Origin: Azolla caroliniana
Taxonomy: Eukaryota > Polypodiophyta
Assembly (NCBI GenBank): GCA_043228905.1
Contig: JBHGNT010000017.1
Span: 2,294,001-2,358,000, forward strand
Direction of reading: 5' to 3'
Length of the DNA: 64,000 bases
This document shows positions 45,660-56,339 of this stretch, one piece after another. Under the pieces are notes generated by a model. It searched no databases, had not been told where the DNA came from, and was given only the letters and a program-made list of their open reading frames with translations. The position numbers were made by a program, and so were the translations under genes. How positions within the stretch are numbered: position 1 is the stretch's first letter; the number at the start of each line of letters is the position of its first letter.

Positions 45660-48133
45660 ACAGAGCACCCCGAGATCGGACGAGGTGTGGTACTAGATTC
45701 CGGTGCGTCAAACCACATGACGAGCCATAAAGAGTGGTTCTCGTACCTTGAAAAACCGATACAACCTGGAGTAGTCGCAACAGGAGACGACACTCCGCAT
45801 CCGATCGCGAATGTCGGAGAAGTTCCCCTTAGCCATGTCGGGCAGAAAGGGAAACTCATGAACGTTGTCGTAGTGTATTTTGTACACTACGTGAAAAACG
45901 TATATAGTATTAGATTCAATAAAAAATGAAGAAATAGAAGAAAATAGCAAAATAAATGGAACATGCATAGGGCAAGATTCGAACCTTGCACCTCCATGTT
46001 AATAATGTAATGTCTTACCATTACACTAGCATTTCATTAGTGTTAAAGCATAGATGTCCCACATAGAAAGGTAAATTCACGCTAGGATAAACATTAGAAA
46101 AACGCATAACAAAAGAAAAAGCTACACATACACATCTAGCGTGCATGATAAAAAACGCACAAGTTAGAAAAAAGCATGATCACTTTAGATAAAGCATATA
46201 GTCTATCTATAGGAAAAGCATGGGGTCTATAGTTAGAGAAAAAAGCATGGATTACTAAGACTTCCTCATCACTACATAAGGATGGGAAGCACAATGTAAT
46301 TGTGTGTGAAATACTTGGAAACTGGATATGTTTCTAAAAAACACCAATTAATAAACTATACTCGTGGGATTCACGAGAATTCTATATCATTCTCTTTCAA
46401 CCGAAGTTTATATTCTTATATTCATATTGATTAATCAAATACAATACACTCGTGGGATTCACGAGTTTGCTATAACTCTTTCTTACAACATATTTATATT
46501 CTTATTAGCCTTAAAACTCTCTTCTTCCTAGTCCAAAACCCCAGTGGTTCCCACCCGACTCACGCAAACGATCCGGAGCCGAAAGGCACGACAACGTGTT
46601 GCACGTTCTGACAATCACGAAAAACTTGGTCTCGGTCGGACAGCTCGTCGACCAAGGGATGGAGGTTCGGTTTACACACCTCGGATGCTTCATTGAGGAA
46701 GAAGGCCGTGTGATTGCGCAAGGGCGCAGAGATGGGAGGATGTTCATCCTCAATTCCACTGACGGTGACACCGCAATGTTCGCGAAGGGACAAAAAGCCG
46801 AGTCGGACATCGACTTGTGGCACAAGCGGATAGGCCACGTCAACTATCAGCGGCTTCAACATCTGCAATCGAAATAGGTAGTGTTCGGATTGCCCAAATT
46901 TAGTGGCCGAAAGGCACAAATTTGTGAAGCCTACCAGCTCGGGAAGCAACACCGACTTCCTTTCCCCAACGAGCGAAATCGGAGCCGGAACAAGCTCGAC
47001 CTTATACACTCCGATGTATGGGGGCCGACACAAAACGTTAGTCTTGGCGGGAGCCGATATTTCGTCTCCTTCATCGACGACCACACGCGGCACACGTGGA
47101 TCTACCTCATTGAGAGGAAGAGCGAAGTCTTTGACTGTTTCCGGGACCTCAAAGGGTTCGTGGAAACGGAAACGGGACAAAAGATCAAGTGTCTGCGGTC
47201 GGATGGTGGGAAAGAGTACTTTTCCGGTCAATTCAACGGTTACCTACAACAAATGGGAATTCGCCGCGAATTCAGTTGTAGATACATGCCGGAACAGAAC
47301 GGCGTGGCCGAGAGAAAGAATCGGTCAGTTGTGGAAGCGGCACGGGAAATGCTGGAGGAGAAGAGCTTGCCCAAGTTCTATTGGGCCGAGGCGGTAAGGA
47401 CCGCGGTATACATCCAGAACCGGATCGGAGACAAAGTGTCGGCGCACGAGCTATATTTCGGAACGAAGCCGAACTTGCGATACTTGAGGGTGTTCGGTAG
47501 CATTGCGTATGTGCATATACCGAAGGAGAAAAGGAGGAAGCTGGACGCAAAGGCCGAGAAATGCATCTTGGTCGGTTACTCGGACGAGCAGAAGGGTTAT
47601 AAGTGTTATAACCCTCGCACCAAACAAGCGCGTGTCAGCCGCGACGTTGTGTTTGACGAGTCCGCATCCTGGTACCTGCCCCCGACTACGAACCCCGACT
47701 CCAATCCGAGCTCTATCAATGAGGTCAACGAGGCCGAGATGCCTCCAGGTGAGCCCGAAATCGAGACCCGTCAAGAGAGTCCGATTTCACTCCGGTTAAG
47801 TGGACTGATTGGACGACTGAGTCAGTATGACTAGTCCGATGAAGAGCCGACAAGTAGTGGAGACTCGGCCGTGCATTCCCCGCGTAGGAAGCCGAGGAGA
47901 CGGCTTACACGCAAAGAGAAAGGGAAGAAGAAGGTGTCGGATTCCGGCACGGAAAGGAACGAGTCAGACCGACGCGAGTCCGAATCCGAGGGAACCGGTG
48001 ACAGGTCTTTAAAGATGAAGACCGCGTCGACCGAGAAGGCCTCGACATCGGCTAATGTGAGATTACGCCGATCTACCCGCCAGAAGAATCCTGTTTTGCG
48101 GTTCGGATACAACGAGTACATGGCGCATCATTA
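45660..48133 (+). pseudogene. Outer Copia protease and integrase
   Basis: The protease site LDSGASNHMTSH (about 45690) is followed by the solo-LTR-like insert at 45866-46593. Removing it joins LMNV to LHVLTITKN. The integrase has a zinc region with CEAY where CEAC is usual, and a full catalytic triad in LIHSDVWGP, CLRSDGGKEYF and NGVAERKNR. The C-terminal part runs through FGSIAYVHIPKEKR and an acidic/basic spacer to NEYMAHH at 48133, where the inner Copia is inserted. Stops at 46875-46877 and 47832-47834 interrupt it. Confidence 0.85.
45866..46593. mobile_element. Solo-LTR-like element 2 (728 bp) with tRNA-like boxes
   Basis: It has the same ends as element 1 (TGTCGTAGTGTATTTTGTAC ... GGCACGACA) and a 4-bp duplication ACGT at 45862-45865 and 46594-46597. 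On the minus strand TAGTGTAATGGTAAGAC and GGTTCGAATCTTGCCC are good matches to tRNA A and B boxes. The CGTGGGATTCACGA motif occurs at two sites. Confidence 0.7.
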
Positions 48134-48445
48134 TGTTGGGATTTCGGTCCCTTCAGATGGGATGGTCGGATGTCGGAGACCAAAGTCGACAAGCCCGGTT
48201 TCGGTTTCGGAACCGGATGATGAAGACCCCGACTTCGGAGTCGGATGACGAATGTACCCGAAGAAGAGATCCGGATGCAGGGACATATCCGTGAATATGT
48301 CTGCTTAGGGCCCCTCTGAGGCTATAGTTGTAAATAGCCCTAAAGTCATATATGTATAAATATGACTTAGGGCAAACAGTTTTTTATGTTGCTTCTCATT
48401 TTTCTGTTTTTCCACTCAAGAGGAGTGAAGAGAGAGAGCAGCCGT

Positions 48446-48476
<31 letters not shown>

Positions 48477-48766
48477 CGCGAGAGAGAAAGAGGACGACGC
48501 CTCTGTGTATTTCCGCCACCTGTGGCGAGGACAGCGAGCTCAAGGTCGTCGCCTTGGAGCTCGCCACTGTATACTTCTCTTGTATAGTGCTGTTTGGAGT
48601 CTTGTACTCCCGTGGTTTTTCCCATCTAGGGTTTTCCACGTTAAATCCCTGTGTGCTCGTGTTTTTGTTTCTTTCTCCGTGTGGTTCCTATTTTCTGCTT
48701 CATTGATCAGCGATTACTCGGTTGTGGCCGAGCGGTGAAGGTGAATATAAGCGTCTATTCCTTACA
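48134..48766 (+). repeat. 5' LTR of the inner Copia
   Basis: It is 633 bp, from TGTTGGGATTTCGGTCCC to TCTATTCCTTACA. There is a TATAAATA box at about 48357 and a (GA)n run at 48446-48471. Confidence 0.9.
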
Positions 48767-48795
48767 AACTGGTATCAGAGCGACTGTTGCAGAAA

Positions 48796-49698
48796 ATGGA
48801 AGGCGGCGGCAGCGGGCAGCCGATGATGATGGTGCTGAATGCACAGAATTACGCCGACTGGAAGATCAAGATGGAGGATCTTCTGATTGTTCGGGACCTG
48901 TACGAACCGATTGACAGGTCGGAAATACCGAAAGGGGTACTTGAGTCGGAGTGGAAGCTCCTGAACCGGAAAGCCGTAGCGACGATCCGACAATATGTCG
49001 ATGTAAGCGTCCTACAACATGTGGCGAATGACACCAACGCATATGAGATGTGGAAGAAGCTGTCGGGCCTCTACGAGAGGAAGAATGCGTTGAACCGGAC
49101 CTCCCTGATGAGGAAGATAGTGAACCTCAAGTACCGGGACGGCGAGAGTATGGTCGAACACGTAAGCACGTTCATGGGATTCGTGAATCAGCTTGCGGCG
49201 ATCAAGTTCCCGTTGGAGGATGCAATGCAAGCCATCATCCTGATGTGTACATTGCCAGAAAGCTGGGAGAACTTGGTGGTGACTCTCAGCACCTCCTGCA
49301 CCGAAGATAACTTGTCCTTACAAACGGTAAAGACAAGTATTTTGAATGAAGAAGCGCGTCGGAGAGATAAGGAACCGACCTCCGACCCGAAGATGTTGTT
49401 TACCGAATCGGATCGGGGAAGACAATGGAACCGGAGTCCGCAAAGACGGGAGAAGTCGGGGACCCGGTCGCAGTCAAGAGGAAGACCCACATGCTTCCAC
49501 TGTGGGAAGCCGGGGCACTTCCGAAAGAATTGTCGGCATTACCGAAAAGACAACGGAGCCGACGACACCGATTCGAAGAAGTCACCAGAGAGAAACGGCG
49601 CATACCGGGGAGCCACGGACCGGAGAGGTTCGGATCGGCGAGGGCAGGACCGGAAAGGAACAACGGCACTCGCGGCAAGTGAGGAAGAAATCATGCTC
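48796..49698 (+). CDS. Inner Copia gag
   Basis: The ATG at 48796 opens MEGGGSGQPMMMVLNAQNY, the gag core (IKMEDLLIVRDLYEPID, MWKKLSGLYERKNALNR and CTLPESWENLVVTLS) and an intact CCHC knuckle CFHCGKPGHFRKNC, then a basic, Asp-rich spacer. The frame is open until an inverted LTR fragment starts at 49699. In an undisturbed Copia this frame would run on into protease. Confidence 0.85.
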
Positions 49699-49804
49699 TG
49701 TAAGGAATAGACGCTTATATTCACCTTCACCGCTCGGCCACAACCGAGTAATCGCTGATCAATGAAGCAGAAAATAGGAACCACACGGAGAAAGAAACAA
49801 AAAC
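49699..49804 (-). repeat. Inverted fragment of the inner Copia LTR next to the gap
   Basis: TGTAAGGAATAGACGCTTAT onward is the exact reverse complement of the LTR end (compare 53535-53640) for about 106 bp, then runs into N. It is either an opposite-orientation insertion of the same family (solo LTR or whole element hidden by the gap) or a scaffold join error. Confidence 0.85.
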
Positions 49805-49904
49805 NNNNNNNNNNNNNNNNNNNNNNNNNNNNNNNNNNNNNNNNNNNNNNNNNNNNNNNNNNNNNNNNNNNNNNNNNNNNNNNNNNNNNNNNNNNNNNNN
49901 NNNN
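49805..49904. other. Assembly gap (100 N)
   Basis: Exactly 100 N, the usual placeholder for a gap of unknown size. It lies between the inner Copia gag and protease, inside repeat sequence. Confidence 0.98.
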
Positions 49905-50812
49905 AGAGTACTAGAAGATACCTTCTCATCCTACACAGCCGGTGAGCATGGCTGTGTTCGGATGGGGAATGAAGGTACGTGCCGGATTGCCGGCATCGGA
50001 GACGTGTGGTTGACAACCCCGACCGGATGCAAAATGCTGCTGAAGGATGTCCGACACGTTCCGGAGGTTCGATTGAACCTGATTTCGGCCGGAAGGCTAG
50101 ACGATGAAGGCTACACGGGTAGCATCCGGAACGGCGTAATGAAGTTCAGCAAGGGGAGCCTGATAGTGGCTCGGGCCCGGAGGTCAACACACTATACCTG
50201 ATTAATGCCCGGTTATGTCCGGAAGAGCTGAATGTGGCAGCCGACACTGCCGGTGAGCTGTGGCACAAGAGACTGTGCCACATGAGCGAGAAGGGATGAA
50301 GAGGCTTGCAGAAGACAACCTCATTCCAGTGAAGCCTGTGCACCTGGAGAAGTGCACCGATTGCCTGGCCTGTAAGCAGAACCGAACCTCCTTCCACTCA
50401 AGGGCCACCGACGAGACGTAGCGCCACCATTGGAGTTGGTGCACACCGACGTGTGTCAGGTAGAAACGAAGTCACATGGCGGAGCCCAGTACTTCGTAAC
50501 ATTCATAGATGACCACAGCCGAAGACTGTGGACGGCACCCTTGAAGACAAAGGACCAAGTATTGTCCGTCTTCAAAGAACTCCACGCGAGGTTGGAAAGG
50601 GAATCCGGCAAGAAGCTGAAAGCGATACGAGCGGATAACGGGAGGGGAATACACGAGGGCCAGTTCCAGGAGTACTGTCGCTCGAAGGGAATCCGACTCG
50701 AGTTTACTGTGCCGAAGACGCCCGGAACTGAACGGGCTGGCCGAGAGGATGAACCGACCGTAATGGAGAGGGTCCGGAGTATGCTGGCGCATGCGAAACT
50801 ACCCAAGGGATT
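49905..50812 (+). pseudogene. Inner Copia protease end and integrase with frameshifts
   Basis: After the gap the frame reads LLKDVRHVPEVRLNLISAG (pre-integrase). A stop and shifts follow at 50199-50420, then LELVHTDVCQVETKSHGG, FIDDHSRRLW and AIRADNG, the first two integrase acidic residues. At 50717-50760 the normal sequence NGLAERMN is present in another frame: two compensating indels turn it into TERAGREDEP, removing the catalytic Glu context. The frame then recovers at VMERVRSMLAHAKLPKGFW. Confidence 0.8.
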
Positions 50813-52999
50813 TTGGGCTGGGCAATGTCGACGGCGACGTATGTGATAAATAGATCACCCTCAGTACCTTTGGACGGAGACACGCCGCAGAGAGTGTGGA
50901 CCGGTATGGGAAGTATCCTACCGGCATCTGAAGGTGTTCGGGTGTCTCGCATACGTGCATGTGGCAAAGGACCGAGAGGAAAGCTAGATCCAAAGACCCG
51001 GCCATGCATATTCCTCGGTTACGGCGACGACGAGTTCGGCTACCGAGTATGGGACCCGGTCGACAAGAAGATATTCAGGAGTCGAGATATCATCTTCATG
51101 GAGGAAAAGACACTCGCCGACTGGGAGTCGGAGAAGAAGATGAAGAGCTCCAAGTCGACCAGTGAGGATCAACTCTACGAGGAGCAGTCCCGACCGGCAA
51201 GGGACCGGTTAACACTCGAGGATCCGGCCGAAGACGGTGAAGAAACAGAACCGGCCGAAGAAGATGAAAATGATACCGGAACCGGCCCCGATCCCGAAAT
51301 GAATTCGGATGAAGAAGAATCGGAAGAACCGGTTACCGAAGCTCCGGAACGGAGATATCCTCTAAGAGAGAGAAGGGCCCCCCGGAGATTTCCGGAACCA
51401 GAGCATGTGCTGCTAACCGACGAGGGGGAGCCGGAGAGCTTTGAAGAAGCAAAGCACGACACCCAAAGCCGCAGGTGGTTGAGTGCCATGCAGGACGAGA
51501 TGGATTCCCTGCATGAGAACCACACATATGAACTAGTGAAGTTGCCGAAAGGAAAGCGGGCACTTCGAAACAAGTGGGTGTTCAAGCTGAAACCGGGAGA
51601 TGCCGGAAACCCCCCGAGATACAAAGCCAGGATCGTGGTGAAGGGGTTTCAGCAGAAGAAGGGCGTCGACTTCGACGAAATATTTGCCCCGGTAGTAAAA
51701 ATGACCTCCATCCGGACGGTGCTGAGCATAGCGGCAAGCATGGACCTCGAGGTAGAACAGATGGACGTGAAGACGGCATTCCTTCATGGTGACCTCGAAG
51801 AAGAGATCTACATGCAGCAACCGGAAGGATTCGAGAAGAAAGGGAAGGAGCACCTGGTATGTCGGTTGAAGAAGAGCCTTTACGGACTGAAGCAGGCTCC
51901 CCGACAATGGTACCGAAAGTTCGACTCTTTCATGACCGACGAAGGGTACCTCAAAACGCAGTCCGACCACTGCGTGTTTGTGAAGAAGTTCGAAGGAGGA
52001 GACTTTCTAATACTCCTCCTGTATGTGGACGACATGTTGATCGTCGGACGGGACCAGGTCAAGATACGGATGCTGAAGAAGGCTCTTCACCGAACCTTCT
52101 CAATGAAGGACCTGGGTTCGGCGAGACAAATTCTAGGGATGCACATCATCCGGGACCGGAAGAAGAAGCTGTTGTGGCTGTCACAGGAGAAGTACGTGAC
52201 GAAGGTGCTTCACCGGTTTAACATGTCGGAAGCAAGGCCGGTCGGATCGACCCTCCCGGCAAACTGCAAGCTGTCCAGCAAGCAAAGTCCCAAGACAAAG
52301 GCTGGAAAGGAGGATATGATGAAAGTGCCGTATGCCTCAGCCGTCGGGAGCTTGATGTACGCCATGGTGTGTACGAGACCGGACATAGGATATGCAGTCG
52401 GAGTGGTGAGCCGGTACATGAGCAATCCCGGCAAAGAGCATTGGAACGCGGCCAAGTGGATACTCCGATACCTGAAGGGCACGGCAAACGTGTGCCTCCG
52501 ATTCGGCTCCGGTAAGCCCGAACTCGACGGCTTCACCGATTCGGATATGTCGGCTGATGCAGATACCAGCCGGTCCACATCAGGGTATGTGATGACGTAT
52601 GCAGGGGGAGCTGTTTCATGGCAGTCGAGGCTGCAGAAGACGGTTGCGTTGTCAACCACGGAGGCGGAGTACATGGCAGCTGTTGAAGCCGGCAAGGAAG
52701 TAATATGGATGAAGGACTTCATTAGAGAGCTCGGTATCCGGCAGGAGGAGTACCGACTCTACTGCGACAGTCAGAGTGCAATCCACCTTGCGAAGAACGC
52801 GGCCTATCACTCCCGGACGAAGCACATCCAGCGAAGATATCACTGGATCCGGGAAAGGATAGAAGACAATGAGTTCGTGCTGACGAAGATCCACACGGAC
52901 GAGAACGGGTCGGATATGCTGACCAAGGTGCTCACACCCGACAAGCTGGAAGCATGCCGGAAGAGGATCGGATTGGAGAGACATCCCATGCCGAAGTGA
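50813..52999 (+). CDS. Inner Copia integrase C-terminus, reverse transcriptase and RNase H
   Basis: This is a 728-codon open frame. It begins with the integrase C-terminal region (STATYVINRSPS, PCIFLGYGDDEFGYRVW) and an acidic spacer rich in EEDE and SDEEESEEP. Reverse transcriptase follows with RNKWVFKLKPG, MDVKTAFLHGDLEEEIYMQQ and LLYVDDMLIVG. RNase H has FTDSDMSADADTSRSTSGY, STTEAEYMAA and CDSQSAIHLAKN. It stops 10 bp before the 3' LTR. All catalytic residues are present; the first codon of the frame is arbitrary because it is normally part of gag-pol. Confidence 0.85.
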   Translation: MGWAMSTATYVINRSPSVPLDGDTPQRVWTGMGSILPASEGVRVSRIRACGKGPRGKLDPKTRPCIFLGYGDDEFGYRVWDPVDKKIFRSRDIIFMEEKTLADWESEKKMKSSKSTSEDQLYEEQSRPARDRLTLEDPAEDGEETEPAEEDENDTGTGPDPEMNSDEEESEEPVTEAPERRYPLRERRAPRRFPEPEHVLLTDEGEPESFEEAKHDTQSRRWLSAMQDEMDSLHENHTYELVKLPKGKRALRNKWVFKLKPGDAGNPPRYKARIVVKGFQQKKGVDFDEIFAPVVKMTSIRTVLSIAASMDLEVEQMDVKTAFLHGDLEEEIYMQQPEGFEKKGKEHLVCRLKKSLYGLKQAPRQWYRKFDSFMTDEGYLKTQSDHCVFVKKFEGGDFLILLLYVDDMLIVGRDQVKIRMLKKALHRTFSMKDLGSARQILGMHIIRDRKKKLLWLSQEKYVTKVLHRFNMSEARPVGSTLPANCKLSSKQSPKTKAGKEDMMKVPYASAVGSLMYAMVCTRPDIGYAVGVVSRYMSNPGKEHWNAAKWILRYLKGTANVCLRFGSGKPELDGFTDSDMSADADTSRSTSGYVMTYAGGAVSWQSRLQKTVALSTTEAEYMAAVEAGKEVIWMKDFIRELGIRQEEYRLYCDSQSAIHLAKNAAYHSRTKHIQRRYHWIRERIEDNEFVLTKIHTDENGSDMLTKVLTPDKLEACRKRIGLERHPMPK

Positions 53000-53009
53000 A
53001 GGGGGAGTT

Positions 53010-53640
53010 TGTTGGGATTTCGGTCCCTTCAGATGGGATGGTCGGATGTCGGAGACCAAAGTCGACAAGCCCGGTTTCGGTTTCGGAACCGGATGATGAA
53101 GACCCCGACTTCGGAGTCGGATGACGAATGTACCCGAAGAAGAGATCCGGATGCAGGGACATATCCGTGAATATGTCTGCTTAGGGCCCCTCTGAGGCTA
53201 TAGTTGTAAATAGCCCTAAAGTCATATATGTATAAATATGACTTAGGGCAAACAGTTTTTTATGTTGCTTCTCATTTTTCTGTTTTTCCACTCAAGAGGA
53301 GTGAAGAGAGAGAGCAGCCGTGAGAGAGAGAGAGAGAGAGAGAGATAGAGCGCGAGAGAGAAAGAGGACGACGCCTCTGTGTATTTCCGCCACCTGTGGC
53401 GAGGACAGCGAGCTCAAGGTCGTCGCCTTGGAGCTCGCCACTGTATACTTCTCTTGTATAGTGCTGTTTGGAGTCTTGTACTCCCGTGGTTTTTCCCATC
53501 TAGGGTTTTCCACGTTAAATCCCTGTGTGCTCGTGTTTTTGTTTCTTTCTCCGTGTGGTTCCTATTTTCTGCTTCATTGATCAGCGATTACTCGGTTGTG
53601 GCCGAGCGGTGAAGGTGAATATAAGCGTCTATTCCTTACA
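53010..53640 (+). repeat. 3' LTR of the inner Copia
   Basis: It is 631 bp and essentially identical to 48134-48766 except in the (GA)n run. It is followed directly by CATTA and the outer Copia reverse transcriptase. Confidence 0.9.
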
Positions 53641-55180
53641 CATTATGCGTACATGACCCGTGTAGCGGAAGTGCGTGAGCCGGAGAGCTACGCAGAAGCG
53701 GCTAAAGACGCGAATTGGCGTGCCGCGATGGAGGAAGAGATGCACGCATTGGCAGAGAACGAGACTTGGGACCTGGTTGACGCACCGAAGGGTGTGAAAC
53801 CGATCGGGTGTAGGTGGGTGTACAAGGTCAAGTACAACACCGATGGCTCGGTCAACCGATACAAGGCTCAGCTAGTGGCAAAGGGCTACGCGCAGAAACA
53901 CGGCATCGACTACGATGAGACGTTTGCGTCGGTCACGAAAATGACGATCGTCCGTGTTTTGCTCGCAGTAGTTGCGGACAAGGGGTGGCACCTACATCAA
54001 ATGGATGTAAAGAATGCATTCCTGCAAGGTGACCTTGAGGAACAAGTGTACATGGTACAACCCCCCGGATTTCCCTCCGGAACGAACTCCTCGGCAGTAT
54101 GCCGACTGAAGAAGTCCCTTTACGGACTGAAGCAAGCCCCACGTGCCTGGAACGCGAAGATCACGCAACAACTGCGTCGGATGGGCTTCGTCACGTCAAA
54201 ATCGGACTCTTCCCTGTTCATCCGGAAAGGTCGACTCGGACCGGTTAGTATTCTACTATGTGTTGATGACTTGGTCATCACCGGCGCCGACCTAGTTGAA
54301 ATCGACCGCGTGAAGCTCCAGCTTGCTGCATCGTTCGACATGAAGGATCTGGGGGACCTTCATTACTTCCTCGGGATCGAAGTGATCCGTACCCCCGAAG
54401 GCATATTGATCAGCCAACGTCATTACGTGCTGAGTATGCTCTTCAAATTCGGGATGGCCGACTGTAAGTCCGCCTCGACTCCTTTGGACAGAACCGTCAA
54501 GCTTCGTCCGGATATGGGAAAGGTATGCGAATCGACGAGGTTCGGACAAATTGTCAGAAGCCTCATATACTTGACCATCACCTGACCCGACCTTAGTTAT
54601 CCGGTCGGAGTGATCAGTCAGTTCATGGCACGACCTACCGAGGAGCACCTTCAGTGTGCGCGACGCATACTTCGGTATGTCAACGACACTAAGGACCGGG
54701 GACTGCTATATCGGACCGGTGCAGCCGCGCAGTTAGTCGGCTACACCGATGCTGATTGGGCTGGCAACGCCGCCGATCGCCGATCCACGTCCGGATACGC
54801 GTTCTCCCTCGGGAGATGCCGCAATCGCGTGGAGCAGTAAGAAGCAGCCGACAGTTGCATTGTCGAGCACCGAAGCTGAGTACCGAGGAGCGGCTGTCAT
54901 GACATGCGAAGCCATATGGTTGAAGCGGCTACTTAAGGACCTGCAAGAGGAGGTGTCTGATCCAACGACGATCTACTGCGACAACCTCAGCAACATCCGG
55001 CTCGCGAAGAACCCCGTTTTCCATGCACGGACCAAGCACATTGAGGTGCACTACCACTTCGTCCGTGAGCGTGTCCTTTCCGGTGAAGTCGAACTTCAGT
55101 ACGTGCCGATGGATCGGCAGACTGCCGACATCTTCACAAAGCCTCTTGGTCTGGTCAAGTTGCGGCAATTCTCAGAACAG
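53641..55180 (+). pseudogene. Outer Copia reverse transcriptase and RNase H
   Basis: It continues the outer frame from 48133 with YAYMTRVAEVREPESYAEA. Polymerase motifs are CRWVYKVKYNTDGSVNRYKA, MDVKNAFLQGDLEEQVYMVQ, SLYGLKQAPRAWN and LLCVDDLVITG (CVDD where YVDD is common). A TGA at 54583-54585 and a one-base shift near 54820 interrupt it. RNase H has YTDADWAGNAADRRSTSGY, SSTEAEYRGA and CDNLSNIRLAKN, ending ADIFTKPLGLVKL. Confidence 0.85.
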
Positions 55181-55680
55181 TCCCAAACGACCAAGCAAGG
55201 CAGTCCGAGTCGGTTGACTCGGTTGTCGAGTTCGACTTCGGATCGACTGAAGAAGCCGAGGGCGGACCCGCGGAAAAGTCCGAAAGCGGACAGAAGGGGA
55301 GCAGCCGAAGGAGAGAGCCGAAGCCAACCACGCATAGGGAAGATGACGCCATCGAGGGCGAGAAGACCGAAGACGAGTTGGAGAGAGCCAACTCGGACGA
55401 GAGCGAAAACCGATCGGAGGTAGCCGAGTCGGTTCGGATGTTTGATTCAGATACGCTGAATCAACCGAGGCCCAAGCAGAAGAAAAGGCAGCAGGAGAAG
55501 CGTCAACACCGCAACAACAGAAGAGTTGATAAGGGCCACATGAGCAGACAAGCCGACCGGAAGGGTCGAAGCGCGCGGAGTCGAACAGGTCGAGGAGCGC
55601 GAGCGAGGCGTGAAGCCAGGAGGAACCGGAGCTGTGAGCCCGAGGATCCCGAAGAGCCTCGAGTTGAGCCTGAGGGGGAG
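55181..55680 (+). other. Extra region between RNase H and 3' LTR of the outer Copia
   Basis: About 500 bp of GC-rich sequence with Arg/Lys/Ser/Glu-rich frames (KKPRADPRKSPKADRRGAAE, RKGRSARSRTGRGARARR) follows the RNase H end, before the purine tract GAGGGGGAG at 55673. Copia elements usually have only a short 3' untranslated stretch here. No domain is recognised. It could be a captured fragment or relocated integrase-RT spacer sequence, as the composition resembles 47840-48100. Confidence 0.55.
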
Positions 55681-56043
55681 TGTTGAGAGACAAGCTCAAC
55701 ATCGGCCGGATCGGATCGGTTGGGACCGATCGGTTAGGCCGAGTGCGGAAACCAGGAGGCCGTTAGGAAAGATATTCCGTGAGGAATATATTTGGGAGTT
55801 AGTGTAGGAGCTCTCAATGAGCATTGAAGTACTGTCAGTACTTCGGTCAGTCTTCTAGGACTTATATAAAAGTGTTCACTGAGCACGTCTTATGTACAGA
55901 TCGAGTATTATCGTTGAATATAGTTCTCTCTCATTCTCTCTGTCTCTCTCGTGTATACTGTGTAAGCTCAAGCTCTCCATTAAACCTGAGTGTGCTCCCT
56001 TCTGTTCTGTCTTTATACTTGCTTCCGCACGCTACTTTTTACA
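55681..56043 (+). repeat. 3' LTR of the outer Copia
   Basis: It is 363 bp, from TGTTGAGAGACAAGC to CTACTTTTTACA, followed by the target duplication AGATG at 56044-56048. Confidence 0.9.
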
Positions 56044-56339
56044 AGATGCATCACGTCGTTCCCTATAAATGCGAGGTAGACACTTTCTACAACATGGTTG
56101 AATTGAGTAGAAACCTGATTCAAAATTAAGCTAGTCACATGAATCAAATGATTGTATAGACGATGAGATCTTGCACTGACGTTTAAATCAGATAGGCACA
56201 CCCCCTCCTCCAATCATAAAAATATTTCATCCAAAATATTTAATGAGAACCTTTCTAATGGTGGAATAATATTGAAATGGTATACTAGTGACCTCTTCTC
56301 TTGACAATATGGAGACAATTTCCAAGATGTGGGTGAATC

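Larger units (their letters stand above)
48134..53640 (+). mobile_element. Inner Copia element (young)
   Basis: The LTRs at 48134-48766 and 53010-53640 look identical except for the length of a (GA)n run. They are flanked by CATTA (48129-48133 and 53641-53645). A primer site TGGTATCAGAGC lies at 48770 and a polypurine tract AAGGGGGAGTT at 53000. Near-identical LTRs indicate recent insertion. Even so, gag-pol is broken by an inverted LTR piece next to the assembly gap and by frameshifts, some of which may be sequencing errors near the gap. Confidence 0.9.
44227..56043 (+). mobile_element. Outer Copia element with nested inserts
   Basis: The LTRs at 44227-44610 and 55681-56043 are flanked by AGATG (44222-44226 and 56044-56048). 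Gag, protease, integrase, reverse transcriptase and RNase H are in Copia order. It is interrupted by a 728-bp solo-LTR-like element (45866-46593) and by the inner Copia (48134-53640). Without these it is about 5.6 kb. Several stops inactivate it. Its GC content is clearly higher than the surrounding DNA. Confidence 0.9.

Noticed and set aside
48386-48706. A 106-aa gene, repeated at 53320-53580
   Set aside because: It lies inside both LTRs of the inner Copia and carries no protein motif.
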